The notes: a model not told the origin generated them from the letters alone. A stretch of DNA of 49,787 nucleotides from Chitinophagaceae bacterium (GCA_947474815.1 CANJJU010000002.1:1-49787); one strand, 5' to 3'. Positions 35,165 to 45,100 are shown, counted from the stretch's first letter. A program made the numbers and translations.

Positions 35165-37636
35165 CTAAAATTGGATGTGAAAACTGCCAAAAACACCAAA
35201 TTTGCTGCTCGAATTTGAGTAGCCGGCTGCATTTTGAAGCCTCCAAACGAAATCTAATCGTATCAGTTTTAGAATGTTATCTATTCCTGTGCCTAGTTCT
35301 ACGTAGGGTTTATTATTGAGTGTTTTAAAATTATTCTGGGGATTATTTAGTTGCTTATTGGCCTCACTCAATGAGCCAATAACTGATTTAGCATACCAAA
35401 ATTGCCTCCATTTGAGTTTTCGGGTAAGAGGGATAAAGCGAAATATGCCCGATCCGATGGTGTGCTCTATTTGTAATCCTGCAAATTGGTCACTCAAAAA
35501 CTCAAACCTATTCATAAGGTTAAAAGAGTTGTCACTGTAATAATAAAGATTGTTTCCCGGATGATTTTCTAAAAAAGTAAAGGGTACTGTTCCATTGATT
35601 TTTCCAGCAGAGCACTTATAGGAAATGCTGCCCAGAGGAGATATTTTGAAATTGTCTTTTATAGAAAAATACAATTTATTGTATGAGTAGTTGCTTTTTA
35701 ATACACCTGATATTCCTTTAGAAAAAACCATTTCAACGATTGGATAATTGCTGCCCAAAGAATAACGAAAGAAATCTCCCTCAAAAAATTTCTCTAAATA
35801 TGCAAAACGAAATTTTGCAGAAAGCTCAAAGTTTTTAATTGGATCTTGGTTGGGCAGTTGAATAAAGGGCAAGTTCTGTAAAGGAGAAAAATTTTGACGT
35901 AAGAAAAACAATTCAGCTGAAAAACCTTTTCCTAATTCTTTAAAAATTTCAAATCGGGTGTCTTGTACTTGTAAAAAACTTAAACTAATGTTTGGCTTTC
36001 TAATTGCCAATGAAAAAATATTATCTTGACTTACTTCACCTAAACGGCTTATCCCATTGTCGATGTCATTGGTATAGGCAGCATGCAAACGAAACACGTT
36101 CGGTGTTTTTTTAACAATCCAATATGCTTCAGCAGTACCTTTTAATTTTTCATCTTTTGTTCCGTATGCTAGGTATCCATGTAAATAAACGTTCTTCTTG
36201 AATTTATAGTTTGAGCCTATATCAAAACGAAATCGAGGACCTTCCCAGGCATTGCTACTAACCCAATTAAACCAAGGGCCTAATTCAATTTTTCCTACTT
36301 CCGTATAACCAGTTCCAAGAAAAAGCAGTCGCCTTTGCAGTTGCTGAAACTTAGGCATTTGTAATAGTTTGTCAGTGGTAGCATAAATATTCTTCTCGTT
36401 ATTTGTTAGGCTATCATGGCGAAGAAATTGCCAGGCAGAATCGGAAATGCTATTAGTGTTTGCGTTTGTACTTACCAATTCTTTAATTGATTGGCCTTTA
36501 AATGCATTGCCAATGGAGTCGTTGTTAATAATAATATTTTTATACGTGGTAGTTTTTCTCCCAATAACGGCAATATTTTTTTTACCCAATACTTTAAAGT
36601 CAGCTACAAATTTATCTCTGCTTAAGAAAAATACACTGTCATTGAGTGGGATAAATTCTTGAAAAATACTAAGCTTATCAACAAAATTGATGTTTGCGTC
36701 TTTCCCAACATAAAGTGATAATTTTTTTATTTGAAAAGTTCTTGCGGCAACCCAAGCGTCGCCTTCAAAAGTATTTTGTCCAATATATTTTGGCTTGAAT
36801 ACGAAGTGAAATATTTTATTTCCGTTAACGACTAGTGTGTCTGGAACCCAAAAGTTGTAATAGGCGTCTGCATTTTCATTGAAAGGTCCTATGAAGTTTT
36901 TGTCTATTACTGTAACATAATTTCCATACATATTTACATTCTGATTCATCACTCCCAGCATTTTTGTAATGCTTTCATTTTTCAACCCCTTAATATTAGA
37001 GGCCTTTATATTTTCAAAAAACTTATTAGGGTTCCGTTGGTATGCATAATCACTGAGTGTTTCTATAAGATAAGCCGGAAGAAAAGGTTCTTTTTCCGAA
37101 ACACTGTCTATGTTATCGAAAATAAAAGAGTAGGGCTTTAATAAGAAGTTGTTTTTTACTTTTTGAACATTAAAGTTTTTAAGGTCAAGCTCTAGTTTAT
37201 TGTATGCTTCGTAGGAAAAATTATCTAGATTATATCGGTTGTACTGATTCCGCTTGCTCATGATTTTTCTCCATAAAAAAAGCCCTCGATTTATTTTCTT
37301 TGATTTTATGATTACATCTTTAGTGAGGCCGCCTCTTTTCATTTGAATCAGTATGCTTCCGTCTGTTTGATTACTATTGACAGCTTTTTTAAATTCCTCA
37401 TAGCCAATATAACTAATGACTAATGTGTCTGATGAGTTTGTAGCAATGGAGATGCTGAAATTACCAACGCTATCTGATACGGTCCCCGTTCCTGCTCCGC
37501 TAAAATACGTGGAGGCATAAGGGACCGGCTCTTTGGAGTCTGCGTCAATTATTTTTCCGTTGATTTTAATAAATTGCCCTTGGGTATGAAGGGCTAAGGT
37601 TATCAATGAAAAAATTAAAAAAAATCTAAAAATCAA
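35165..37636 (-). CDS. DUF5686 outer-membrane protein with carboxypeptidase-regulatory-like domain
   Basis: An 823-residue protein. Signal peptide (about 1-20), then a CarboxypepD_reg-like beta-sandwich (about 23-105: INGKIIDADSKEPVPYAST, DTLVISYIGYEEFKK), then the DUF5686 region with many alternating beta strands and a C-terminal aromatic FGVFGSFHIQF, typical of an outer-membrane beta-barrel. Function is unknown; the family is widespread in Bacteroidota. The start is TTG (37634-37636) as no in-frame ATG is available upstream. It sits between lpxD and lpxC-fabZ, suggesting an envelope role. Confidence 0.82.
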   Translation of the reverse strand: MIFRFFLIFSLITLALHTQGQFIKINGKIIDADSKEPVPYASTYFSGAGTGTVSDSVGNFSISIATNSSDTLVISYIGYEEFKKAVNSNQTDGSILIQMKRGGLTKDVIIKSKKINRGLFLWRKIMSKRNQYNRYNLDNFSYEAYNKLELDLKNFNVQKVKNNFLLKPYSFIFDNIDSVSEKEPFLPAYLIETLSDYAYQRNPNKFFENIKASNIKGLKNESITKMLGVMNQNVNMYGNYVTVIDKNFIGPFNENADAYYNFWVPDTLVVNGNKIFHFVFKPKYIGQNTFEGDAWVAARTFQIKKLSLYVGKDANINFVDKLSIFQEFIPLNDSVFFLSRDKFVADFKVLGKKNIAVIGRKTTTYKNIIINNDSIGNAFKGQSIKELVSTNANTNSISDSAWQFLRHDSLTNNEKNIYATTDKLLQMPKFQQLQRRLLFLGTGYTEVGKIELGPWFNWVSSNAWEGPRFRFDIGSNYKFKKNVYLHGYLAYGTKDEKLKGTAEAYWIVKKTPNVFRLHAAYTNDIDNGISRLGEVSQDNIFSLAIRKPNISLSFLQVQDTRFEIFKELGKGFSAELFFLRQNFSPLQNLPFIQLPNQDPIKNFELSAKFRFAYLEKFFEGDFFRYSLGSNYPIVEMVFSKGISGVLKSNYSYNKLYFSIKDNFKISPLGSISYKCSAGKINGTVPFTFLENHPGNNLYYYSDNSFNLMNRFEFLSDQFAGLQIEHTIGSGIFRFIPLTRKLKWRQFWYAKSVIGSLSEANKQLNNPQNNFKTLNNKPYVELGTGIDNILKLIRLDFVWRLQNAAGYSNSSSKFGVFGSFHIQF

Positions 37637-37696
37637 AGTGAAAATTATTTTTGAGATGCCTTATTGTAGTATAGCAAAAGCTGATTGAAATTAAAT

Positions 37697-38740
37697 TTAT
37701 TGTCCTGTAGTCAACTTTTTAATTATTTTTTCTAATTCTTTTAATCTGTTTTCAAGTTCAGGCAGGTTTCTTGTAAGTGCTTGTATTTTAAGAGAGGTAA
37801 TATGATCAAGGGCTGGATTTCCAGCAAGAGTGCTATTAGGATTTTTAATGGTTTTAGTGATGCCGCTTTTTGCAGCAATCTTACTTCCATCGGCAATATG
37901 AATATGACCAGCAACGCCTACTTGACCTCCAATCATTACATTCTTCCCAATTTTTGTGCTGCCACTAATGCCCGTTTGAGCGGCGATAGCAGTTTGATTG
38001 CCAATTTCTACATTATGTGCCACTTGTAATAAATTGTCGAGTTTCACTCCTGATTTAATGATTGTGCTACCAATAGTGGCTCTGTCAATTGTGGTGTTTG
38101 AACCAATCTCTACATCATCTTCAATAATAACATTGCCAATTTGCGGTACTTTTTTAAGCGATCCATCTGCTTGGGGTGCAAATCCAAATCCGTCGCTTCC
38201 AATAACAACACCTGCATGAATGATAACATTTGAGCCAATAATACAATCATTATAAATTTTTGCTCCGGGATGCACAATAGTATTGTTGCCAATACTGACA
38301 TTCTTTCCAAGGTAAACACCAGGATATATTTTCACATCATCTCCAATAACTACGTTTTCTCCTAAGTAAGCGAATGCTCCTATATAGGTATTCTTGCCAT
38401 TTTTAGCAGAGGCGTGTATAAATACAGGTTGCTCGATTCCACTTAACTGCTGTGATTGGATTTGTTCGTATTTTTCTAACAGTAATGCGAAGGCAGAATA
38501 TGCATCGGGCACTCTAATCAGTGTTGCTGTAACGGGTTGTTTTAATTCAAGTGATTGATTTATGATAATCAACGATGCTTTGGTAGTATATAAAAAGTCT
38601 TCATACTTTGGATTTGCTAGAAATGATAGTTCTCCTTGTTTTGCTTCTTCAATTTTCCCAAAAGAATACACAGCCGTTTCGGGATTCCCTTCCACTGTGC
38701 CACCAATAATTTGTGCTATTTGAGCTGCGCTGAATTGCAT
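37697..38740 (-). CDS. lpxD: UDP-3-O-(3-hydroxyacyl)glucosamine N-acyltransferase
   Basis: Third acyl step of lipid A synthesis, adding the N-linked hydroxyacyl chain. The 347 residues show the N-terminal uridine-binding domain ([17 protein letters not shown]), the left-handed beta-helix of hexapeptide repeats, the catalytic-site segment [22 protein letters not shown] and the C-terminal helix that packs the trimer. It is 44 bp downstream of the HD-domain gene and 60 bp upstream of the DUF5686 gene. Confidence 0.95.
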   Translation of the reverse strand: MQFSAAQIAQIIGGTVEGNPETAVYSFGKIEEAKQGELSFLANPKYEDFLYTTKASLIIINQSLELKQPVTATLIRVPDAYSAFALLLEKYEQIQSQQLSGIEQPVFIHASAKNGKNTYIGAFAYLGENVVIGDDVKIYPGVYLGKNVSIGNNTIVHPGAKIYNDCIIGSNVIIHAGVVIGSDGFGFAPQADGSLKKVPQIGNVIIEDDVEIGSNTTIDRATIGSTIIKSGVKLDNLLQVAHNVEIGNQTAIAAQTGISGSTKIGKNVMIGGQVGVAGHIHIADGSKIAAKSGITKTIKNPNSTLAGNPALDHITSLKIQALTRNLPELENRLKELEKIIKKLTTGQ

Positions 38741-38784
38741 ATGATAGAGCTTTAACTATTTACTGCTTAACAAATGTTGAGCAA

Positions 38785-39966
38785 CTAAACTAGATAACAA
38801 ATGTAATATTTTTTAACCTTGCCTTTAAGATTTTCATTTATAAGGGCATTGTCCACTGCGGCAATGTCTTTAATACTACCATCTTTGAAAAGGATGTGGA
38901 TTTGCTCGTTTTCAAAGTTGTAGGTCCTGCTAGAAGCCTCTCCCGTAAAAACAAGCCATTGCAGGTCTTCATTAGTAAGGGTATATTTTTTTTGAGCCAG
39001 CAACATTTTTTCTTGCATTATTTCTTCTGGCACTGCCTCAGGATAATATTTAACTTTTAATAATTGGCGGTCAATGATTCCTTTACAAAGGGTTGAAAGT
39101 ACAAAGTCTTCATTCGAACACCATTGTTTAATTGCCATCATCACATCAAAGTCATCTATGCTGCAAAACTGTTGTAGCGAAACATGCTCAATGGGCTTAT
39201 TGATGAAACTATTGAGCGGCTCCTGACAAGGAGCATTGATAAATTTTGCTCTTTTAATTATTCTTTTGAGCATTTGTTCTGCACTAAGAACTGTTTTATG
39301 TAAATAAACCTGCCAATACATTAATCGACGCGCGGTTAGAAATTTTTCAATAGAATAAATTCCTTTTTCTTCCACCATTAATTCGCCATTTTGGACAGTC
39401 AGCATTTTAATAATTCTATCATAGGCAATAGAACCTTCATTTACTCCTGTAAAAAAACTGTCACGCGTGAGGTAATCCATTCTGTCTACATCAAGTTGTC
39501 CGCTGATTAATTGGTGTAGGAATTTTTTAGGATATACATTGGTAAAAATATCAAGTGCCATTTGTAGGCGACCCTCAAATATTTTATTGAGTTCTTTCAT
39601 CAACAACAATGAATATTCCTCATGATGAATGTTTTCTGCTAAAACATGTTCCAATGCATGCGAGAATGGCCCATGACCAATATCATGTAATAGAATAGCA
39701 ATTTTAGAAGCTTGTTGCTCTTCCAATGTAATATCAATTCCTTTACTCACAAGCTCTTGAAGGGCTGAACGCATTAGATGATAAGCTCCTAAAGAATGGT
39801 GTAATCTAGAGTGAACTGCACCGGGGTAAACAAGATGCGCCATAGCCATCTGATTGATGCGTCTTAGTCGTTGGTAATAAGGATGGGCTATTATCTGATT
39901 GATTAATTCATCATCGATAGTGATGAAACCATATACAGGATCGTTAATTATTTTGTGAAATCGCAT
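38785..39966 (-). CDS. HD-domain phosphohydrolase (SAMHD1/dGTPase-like)
   Basis: A 393-residue metal-dependent phosphohydrolase of the HD superfamily. Seen: DPVYGFITIDDELINQII and LRRINQMAMAHLVYPGAVH at the start, the HD motif LLHDIGHGPFSHALEH, and DRMDYLTRDSFFTGV with the distal Asp. This is the SAMHD1/dNTPase-like branch common in Bacteroidota, so a dNTP or nucleotide substrate is likely but not proven. I use the ATG at 39964-39966; a TTG one codon earlier is less likely. It is commonly found beside lpxD in this phylum. Confidence 0.87.
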   Translation of the reverse strand: MRFHKIINDPVYGFITIDDELINQIIAHPYYQRLRRINQMAMAHLVYPGAVHSRLHHSLGAYHLMRSALQELVSKGIDITLEEQQASKIAILLHDIGHGPFSHALEHVLAENIHHEEYSLLLMKELNKIFEGRLQMALDIFTNVYPKKFLHQLISGQLDVDRMDYLTRDSFFTGVNEGSIAYDRIIKMLTVQNGELMVEEKGIYSIEKFLTARRLMYWQVYLHKTVLSAEQMLKRIIKRAKFINAPCQEPLNSFINKPIEHVSLQQFCSIDDFDVMMAIKQWCSNEDFVLSTLCKGIIDRQLLKVKYYPEAVPEEIMQEKMLLAQKKYTLTNEDLQWLVFTGEASSRTYNFENEQIHILFKDGSIKDIAAVDNALINENLKGKVKKYYICYLV

Positions 39967-40006
39967 CAATTTGAATATTGTCTGTTAAAAGATTTACAAA
40001 GTGCCA

Positions 40007-40014
40007 CAAAGCTA
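40007..40014 (-). promoter_or_regulatory. Candidate -7 element for HD-domain gene and lpxD
   Basis: TAGCTTTG on the minus strand, exact TAnnTTTG, about 40 nt before the ATG. No -33 TTG at the right distance. Confidence 0.35.
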
Positions 40015-40129
40015 CAAATCAGCAAAATAAAAAATTTAATTTGCATTGAGGCCTAACCGTTCATCGATAAATTTACTGCACTATCTTCAAATAAGTCAGT
40101 CTCATTAAAAATAATTAATTTACAAAGAC

Positions 40130-41686
40130 ATGAATGCACCAAAAATACTCTGGGTAGACGACGAAATTGAAGGCCTGAATTCTCAAATTATGTTTTTGGA
40201 AAACAAGGGATATGAAGTGTTTACTCAAACAAATGGGTTTGATGCTGTTGAATATGTAAAAGGAAATATAGTAGAGGTGGTGTTATTGGATGAATCAATG
40301 CCCGGTTTATCGGGGTTACAAACACTGCAAAAAATAAAAGAGGTAAATGCCAATTTACCTGTTGTGTTGATTACTAAGAACGAAGCTGAAAATTTAATGG
40401 ATGAAGCTATCGGAAGTCAAATCACCGATTATCTTATTAAGCCTGTAAATCCTAATCAGGTATGGCTGAGTTTAAAAAAAATTATAGACAATAAAAGACT
40501 GATTGCAGAAAAAACCACCTCCGCCTATCAACAAGATTTTCAAAGTCTTTTTATGGCGTTGAGTAGCAATCCGGATTACAATCAGTGGATGGATATTTAT
40601 AGAAAGCTAGTTTATTGGGAGTTAGAAATTCAGAAAAGCAATAGTCCGGAAATGCAAGAAGTATTTAACACTCAAAAACAAGAAGCCAACAACGATTTTT
40701 TTAAGTTCATTTCTAAACATTATGCTTCTTGGGTTTCGCCTAAAAGTAAGGAGGCGCCTATTATGAGTCATTCCTTGCTTCAATTCAAAGTGATTCCCCA
40801 TCTTGAAAAAGGCAAGCCATTGTTTTTCATCCTAATCGACAATCTTCGGTTTGATCAATGGAAAACCATCCAGCCAATATTTGCTGAAAGTTTTCGTATT
40901 CATGAAGAAGATTCTTTTTATTCAATTTTACCCACTGCAACACAATATGCTCGAAATGCCATTTTTGCAGGCATGTTGCCCATTGATATTGAAAAAAACT
41001 TTTCAGAAGAATGGAAAAACGACGATGAAGAAGGAGGTAAGAATTTGCATGAAGAAGCTTTTTTGAAAGCCAACCTAAAACGACTGGGTAAATCCGATAT
41101 TAAGTATTCTTATACAAAAATCACCAACAATCATGATGGTCAAAAATTGGTGGACAATATGCACAATTTATTACACAACGACCTGAATGTTATTGTCTAC
41201 AATTTTGTTGATATGCTTAGTCATGCCCGTACTGAAATGGAGGTATTAAAAGAATTGGCTGGCGACGAAACAAGTTATAGAAGCATTACGGAAAGCTGGT
41301 TTGAACATAGTCCCCTTCATCAAGCACTTAAAAAGGTGTCTGAAAAGGAAATCACCTTAATTGTTGCTACCGATCATGGCAGTACTAGAGTAAAAACTCC
41401 TGTGAAAGTTATTGGAGATAAGCAAACAACAGCTAATTTGAGGTATAAGCATGGACGAAACTTAAACTATGAACCAAAAGATGTACTGGCCTTTAGAGAT
41501 CCACGTGAGGCTGGCCTTCCTGTACCAAATATCAATTCCACTTTCATTTTCGCAAAAGGAGATTTATTTCTTTGTTATCCTAATAACTACAACCATTTTG
41601 TGAATTATTACAGAAATACATTTCAACATGGAGGGATTAGTTTGGAGGAAATGATTGTACCAGTCATACGAATGACCAACAAATAA
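40130..41686 (+). CDS. porX: PorX, response regulator with PglZ domain
   Basis: A 518-residue T9SS regulator. Receiver domain (about 1-125) with Asp10-Asp11 in WVDDE, phosphoacceptor Asp54 (VVLLDESMPG) and Lys in DYLIKPVNP; then an all-helical linker and a C-terminal PglZ domain (about 210-515) of the alkaline phosphatase superfamily with FILIDNLRFDQW and LIVATDHGSTRV. In Porphyromonas, PorX works with PorY and a sigma factor to control type IX secretion genes, and PorX-type PglZ domains act as phosphodiesterases on nucleotide substrates. No PorY is nearby. With gldA it points to a T9SS/gliding organism. Confidence 0.93.
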   Translation: MNAPKILWVDDEIEGLNSQIMFLENKGYEVFTQTNGFDAVEYVKGNIVEVVLLDESMPGLSGLQTLQKIKEVNANLPVVLITKNEAENLMDEAIGSQITDYLIKPVNPNQVWLSLKKIIDNKRLIAEKTTSAYQQDFQSLFMALSSNPDYNQWMDIYRKLVYWELEIQKSNSPEMQEVFNTQKQEANNDFFKFISKHYASWVSPKSKEAPIMSHSLLQFKVIPHLEKGKPLFFILIDNLRFDQWKTIQPIFAESFRIHEEDSFYSILPTATQYARNAIFAGMLPIDIEKNFSEEWKNDDEEGGKNLHEEAFLKANLKRLGKSDIKYSYTKITNNHDGQKLVDNMHNLLHNDLNVIVYNFVDMLSHARTEMEVLKELAGDETSYRSITESWFEHSPLHQALKKVSEKEITLIVATDHGSTRVKTPVKVIGDKQTTANLRYKHGRNLNYEPKDVLAFRDPREAGLPVPNINSTFIFAKGDLFLCYPNNYNHFVNYYRNTFQHGGISLEEMIVPVIRMTNK

Positions 41687-41772
41687 CAGCTTATTACATT
41701 TTCGCCTTTTATTTTATCAACGATTGTTGAAAAATATATTTCTCATTAAGGTTCTTTTGTAGGATGTTGCAC

Positions 41773-41800
41773 TTGTTTTAGTACTATTAATTTTTATTTG
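41773..41800 (+). promoter_or_regulatory. Candidate promoter of the 89-aa gene
   Basis: TTG (41773-41775), 17-nt spacer, TTTATTTG (41793-41800; one mismatch from TAnnTTTG). The -7 element ends 11 nt before the ATG at 41812. Confidence 0.35.
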
Positions 41801-41811
41801 GAAAATCATAT

Positions 41812-42081
41812 ATGAAATATACTCAACATACATTAGACAAAGTTGAAAGCGTCATTGAAGAGGCTGGCTATGTGATTAGATATGAAAGAGGAACATTTCA
41901 GAGCGGTTATTGTATTTTGCAAGAAAAGAAAGTAGTGGTATTAAATAAATTCTTTCAAACTGAAGGAAGAATCAATACATTGATTGATTTGATGCCACAG
42001 CTTAATATAAATATTGACGAACTCACTCACGAAAGTCAAAAATTATATATTGAATTAATGGGTGTTGCAGCAGAAAGCTAG
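41812..42081 (+). CDS. Conserved-type hypothetical protein, 89 aa
   Basis: A cytosolic protein of 89 residues with mixed alpha/beta pattern: TLDKVESVIEEAGYVIRYER, a beta hairpin with SGYCILQEKKVVVLNKFF, then helices (GRINTLIDLMPQLNI, HESQKLYIELMG). No catalytic motif is seen; Cys54 is the only cysteine. I do not recognise a named family, though similar short proteins are common in Bacteroidota. It lies after porX on the same strand, 125 bp away with its own candidate promoter. Confidence 0.75.
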   Translation: MKYTQHTLDKVESVIEEAGYVIRYERGTFQSGYCILQEKKVVVLNKFFQTEGRINTLIDLMPQLNINIDELTHESQKLYIELMGVAAES

Positions 42082-42163
42082 TTGCCTTTGTTACAATAGT
42101 TCAATATAGAGGGTTGATTTCTTTTACTTTCTATTCTTATTTTCATACGTTTTATCTTTCATT

Positions 42164-42943
42164 ATGTTTTCTCCGGCATTAAAAATTACTTTTCTTGGTA
42201 CCGGAACAAGCGGAGGTGTCCCAATGATTGCCTGCAGTTGCGCTGTTTGTATGTCCAACGATAGCAAAGACAATAGATTAAGAAGTAGCATTCTAATTGA
42301 AAGCGATACTACTACTATTGTGATAGATACCACACCCGATTTTCGAACGCAAATGTTGAGAGCCAAGGTAAAAAATCTTGATGCGGTATTGTTTACTCAT
42401 CCTCATAAAGATCATATTGCCGGATTAGACGATGTGAAAGCCTTTAATTATTTTCATCAACAACCCATGAAAGTGTATGCAAATGAGCTTACTCAAACTG
42501 CTTTAAAAAGAGAGTTTGCTTATATCTTTTCAGACCAAAAGTATCCTGGTATTCCTGATATTAGTTTGCATGCCATTGAAGCGGAACCATTTGTAATTGG
42601 AGACATTCCCATCATTCCTATTAAAGTTTGGCATTTAAACATGCCTGTGCTTGGGTTTAGATTCGGCGATTTTACTTACATCACGGATGCCAACAGAATT
42701 GATGAAACTGAAAAGGAAAAAATTAAGGGAAGTCAGATTCTTGTGTTAAATGCACTTAGACAAGAAAAGCATATTTCTCATTTTAATTTACAAGAGGCCA
42801 TTGAACTTGTGCAAGAACTACAGGTACCCCAAGCTTATTTTACTCATATCAGTCATCAAATGGGTAAAAACGAGGAAGTCAACAATGTACTTCCTGCGGG
42901 TATTCAACTTGCATATGACAATCAAGAAGTTTTTTCTTCCTAA
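42164..42943 (+). CDS. MBL-fold metallo-hydrolase, PhnP-like
   Basis: A 259-residue metallo-beta-lactamase fold phosphodiesterase. Seen: FLGTGTSGGVP, a Cys cluster MIACSCAVCMSND like the structural zinc site of PhnP, THPHKDHIAGLDD (the HxHxDH motif), YITDANRI and the closing YFTHISHQMG. PhnP acts on cyclic phosphodiesters, but no phn genes are nearby, so the substrate is open. A near-consensus TATCTTTC ends 3 nt before the ATG, a further possible leaderless start. Confidence 0.88.
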   Translation: MFSPALKITFLGTGTSGGVPMIACSCAVCMSNDSKDNRLRSSILIESDTTTIVIDTTPDFRTQMLRAKVKNLDAVLFTHPHKDHIAGLDDVKAFNYFHQQPMKVYANELTQTALKREFAYIFSDQKYPGIPDISLHAIEAEPFVIGDIPIIPIKVWHLNMPVLGFRFGDFTYITDANRIDETEKEKIKGSQILVLNALRQEKHISHFNLQEAIELVQELQVPQAYFTHISHQMGKNEEVNNVLPAGIQLAYDNQEVFSS

Positions 42944-42994
42944 ACGCTGTGTTTTTCCTTTTTAGATAATTAATGCTGTGAGCTATTTTGAGGT

Positions 42995-43900
42995 ATGTCA
43001 AATAGGCCCGTACATCATTTTTTTATTTTTACTAAAAAAGAAAGAAATGGAATCATTGGTTTGATTATTCTATTAGTCTTCATTATTCTCTTGCCTTCAC
43101 TTTATAATCATTCCTTTCCCGACAAATCAGCGGCGTTGCCCATTGATATTAAGGAATATCAAGTGTTGTTAACTCGCCCAAATGTTAAGGCAACAAGTGC
43201 TGATTATCCAATTAAAAGCACGGATAAAAAACGAACTGTTCATTTATTCGATTTTGACCCCAACACACTTTCTGTTGAAGGCTGGCAAAGGCTGGGTGTA
43301 AGCGAAAAAACGATTTCCACCATACAAAAATACCTTTCAAAGGGAGGAAAATTTTATAAGTCAACAGATATCAGTAATATTTACGGATTGAGTGAATCAC
43401 TTTCGTCTTTATTGATTCCACATGTAAAAATTGATAGAATCTTTTCCAAGCAAGCGAATAAAAAATCTTTTTTTGATTCAAGAAAAAACGCTTTTAGCAA
43501 TACCATCATTGATATAAATCTAGCAGATTCTGCAGCGTTAGATAAACTTCCAGGTATAGGCGCCAAGCTTTCTGCAAGAATATTATCGTTTCGAAATCAG
43601 CTGGGTGGATTTTATTCACTGGATCAATTGGGTGAAGTGTATGGACTAGTTGATTCAGTCTATCAAAAAATAAAATCTAGCCTCGTTATTCCAAATCCCA
43701 TCCCCCGAAAAATCAATATCAATAAGGTCTCTTTTGATGAATTGGCGGCTCATCCCTATGTGCGTTACAAGCTTGCCAAAGCGATCATCCAATTTCGTAC
43801 ACAGCATGGAGAATACCATGAAGTAGCAGATATTAAGAAGATTGTTCTAATTGATGAAGACGTATTCAATAAGCTGGTTCATTATTTTTCGGTAGAATAA
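42995..43900 (+). CDS. Helix-hairpin-helix protein, ComEA-like, membrane anchored
   Basis: A 301-residue protein with one membrane segment (about 18-37, GIIGLIILLVFIILLPSLY) and a large outer part with three helix-hairpin-helix-type regions: about 90-130 (LSVEGWQRLGVSEKTISTIQ), about 175-230 (INLADSAALDKLPGIGAKLS) and about 240-300 (ININKVSFDELAAHPYVRYK). HhH domains of this type bind DNA; ComEA proteins do so outside the membrane for DNA uptake. A competence role is possible here, with ComF in the same window, but unproven. Confidence 0.88.
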   Translation: MSNRPVHHFFIFTKKERNGIIGLIILLVFIILLPSLYNHSFPDKSAALPIDIKEYQVLLTRPNVKATSADYPIKSTDKKRTVHLFDFDPNTLSVEGWQRLGVSEKTISTIQKYLSKGGKFYKSTDISNIYGLSESLSSLLIPHVKIDRIFSKQANKKSFFDSRKNAFSNTIIDINLADSAALDKLPGIGAKLSARILSFRNQLGGFYSLDQLGEVYGLVDSVYQKIKSSLVIPNPIPRKININKVSFDELAAHPYVRYKLAKAIIQFRTQHGEYHEVADIKKIVLIDEDVFNKLVHYFSVE

Positions 43901-43960
43901 AAACTTAATGTAAAAAGTAAGCTAGATTGATATAAATTGCGCCTTATAAAGATTGCTCAT

Positions 43961-45100
43961 ATGAATTTTTCAGCGTCCGAATTAACCACCCAAGTAGCTC
44001 AATCTGCTAGAGATTTTTCAAATCAGTTTATTCGCCCACACTTAATGGAATGGGATGAATCTCAAGAATTCCCCGTTCATATTTTTAAAGAAATGGGAAA
44101 GCTTGGAATGATGGGCGTATTAGTCCCGGAATCTTATGGAGGAACAGGCTTAAGTTATTTCGAATACAGCGCTATTATACAAGAAGTCGCAAAGGTTTGC
44201 GGTTCTATTGGATTATCTCTGGCTGCACATAATTCACTTTGTACAGGACATATTATGACTTTTGGAAACGAAGCGCAAAAGAAAAAGTATTTACCAAAAC
44301 TAGCGACTGCCGAATTGATAGGAGCCTGGGGTCTTACAGAACCCAATACAGGTAGCGATGCGGGTAATATGCAGACAACTGCAGTTAAAGTAGGAGAACA
44401 ATGGAAAATAAATGGAACCAAGAGTTGGATTACGCATGGCAAGTCGGGAGATGTAGCCGTTGTTATTTGCAGAACGGGCGAACCAAGAGCAAAAAATAAT
44501 TCAACTGCATTTATAGTAGATCGTGGAACTCCTGGATTTTCTGCAGGAAAAAAAGAAAACAAATTAGGAATGCGTGCGAGTGAAACGGCAGAAATGATTT
44601 TCGATAATTGTATGATTTCTGATGAAAACAGACTGGGGGAAGTAGGGGATGGATTTAAACAAGCCATGAAAATATTAGATGGGGGAAGAATTTCAATTGC
44701 TGCATTGAGTTTAGGTATTGCCAAAGGTGCTTATGAAGCATCCATTAAATATTCCAAAGAGCGTCATCAATTTGATCAGCCTATTTCAAATTTTCAGGGC
44801 ATCGCCTTTAAGCTTGCCGACATGGCAACAAAAATTGAATGTGCAGAATTGTTAATCAATCAGGCTTGTGATTTAAAGATGAAAGGATTGCCAATGACCA
44901 AGGAGTCTGCTATGGCAAAATATTATGCCAGTGAAATAGCGGTAGAAATCAGCACAGATGCTGTTCAGATATTTGGCGGGTATGGATATACAAAAGATTT
45001 TCCTGTAGAGAAATTTTACAGAGATAGTAAATTGTGTACAATAGGAGAGGGCACAAGTGAAATTCAAAAATTGGTTATCAGCAGAGAAGTTCTTAAATAA
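43961..45100 (+). CDS. Acyl-CoA dehydrogenase
   Basis: A 379-residue FAD enzyme of short-chain type (butyryl-CoA dehydrogenase-like) for the first oxidation in fatty acid or branched-chain acyl-CoA breakdown. Seen: AWGLTEPNTGSDAGNMQTTA, WITHGKSGDVAVV, RHQFDQPISNFQ, and GYGYTKDFPVEKFYRD followed by IGEGTSEI, containing the expected catalytic Glu region. I chose the ATG at 43961 (MNFSASELT); an ATG 8 codons upstream adds residues unlike the family. With IcmF it fits an ability to use short branched acyl-CoAs, though the two are 27 kb apart. Confidence 0.94.
   Translation: MNFSASELTTQVAQSARDFSNQFIRPHLMEWDESQEFPVHIFKEMGKLGMMGVLVPESYGGTGLSYFEYSAIIQEVAKVCGSIGLSLAAHNSLCTGHIMTFGNEAQKKKYLPKLATAELIGAWGLTEPNTGSDAGNMQTTAVKVGEQWKINGTKSWITHGKSGDVAVVICRTGEPRAKNNSTAFIVDRGTPGFSAGKKENKLGMRASETAEMIFDNCMISDENRLGEVGDGFKQAMKILDGGRISIAALSLGIAKGAYEASIKYSKERHQFDQPISNFQGIAFKLADMATKIECAELLINQACDLKMKGLPMTKESAMAKYYASEIAVEISTDAVQIFGGYGYTKDFPVEKFYRDSKLCTIGEGTSEIQKLVISREVLK

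Noticed and set aside
35137-35228. Two copies of AGCCGGCT 84 bp apart near the DUF5686 3' end
   Set aside because: Short palindromes, one of them inside coding sequence; likely chance and no further copies seen in a pattern.
40130-41686. PglZ domain as a sign of a BREX-type defence system
   Set aside because: The domain is fused to a receiver domain as in PorX and no other BREX genes are present.
44155-44724. 189-aa minus-strand ORF inside the acyl-CoA dehydrogenase
   Set aside because: It is the antisense shadow of a clearly conserved gene; Ser/Pro-rich translation without recognisable motifs.
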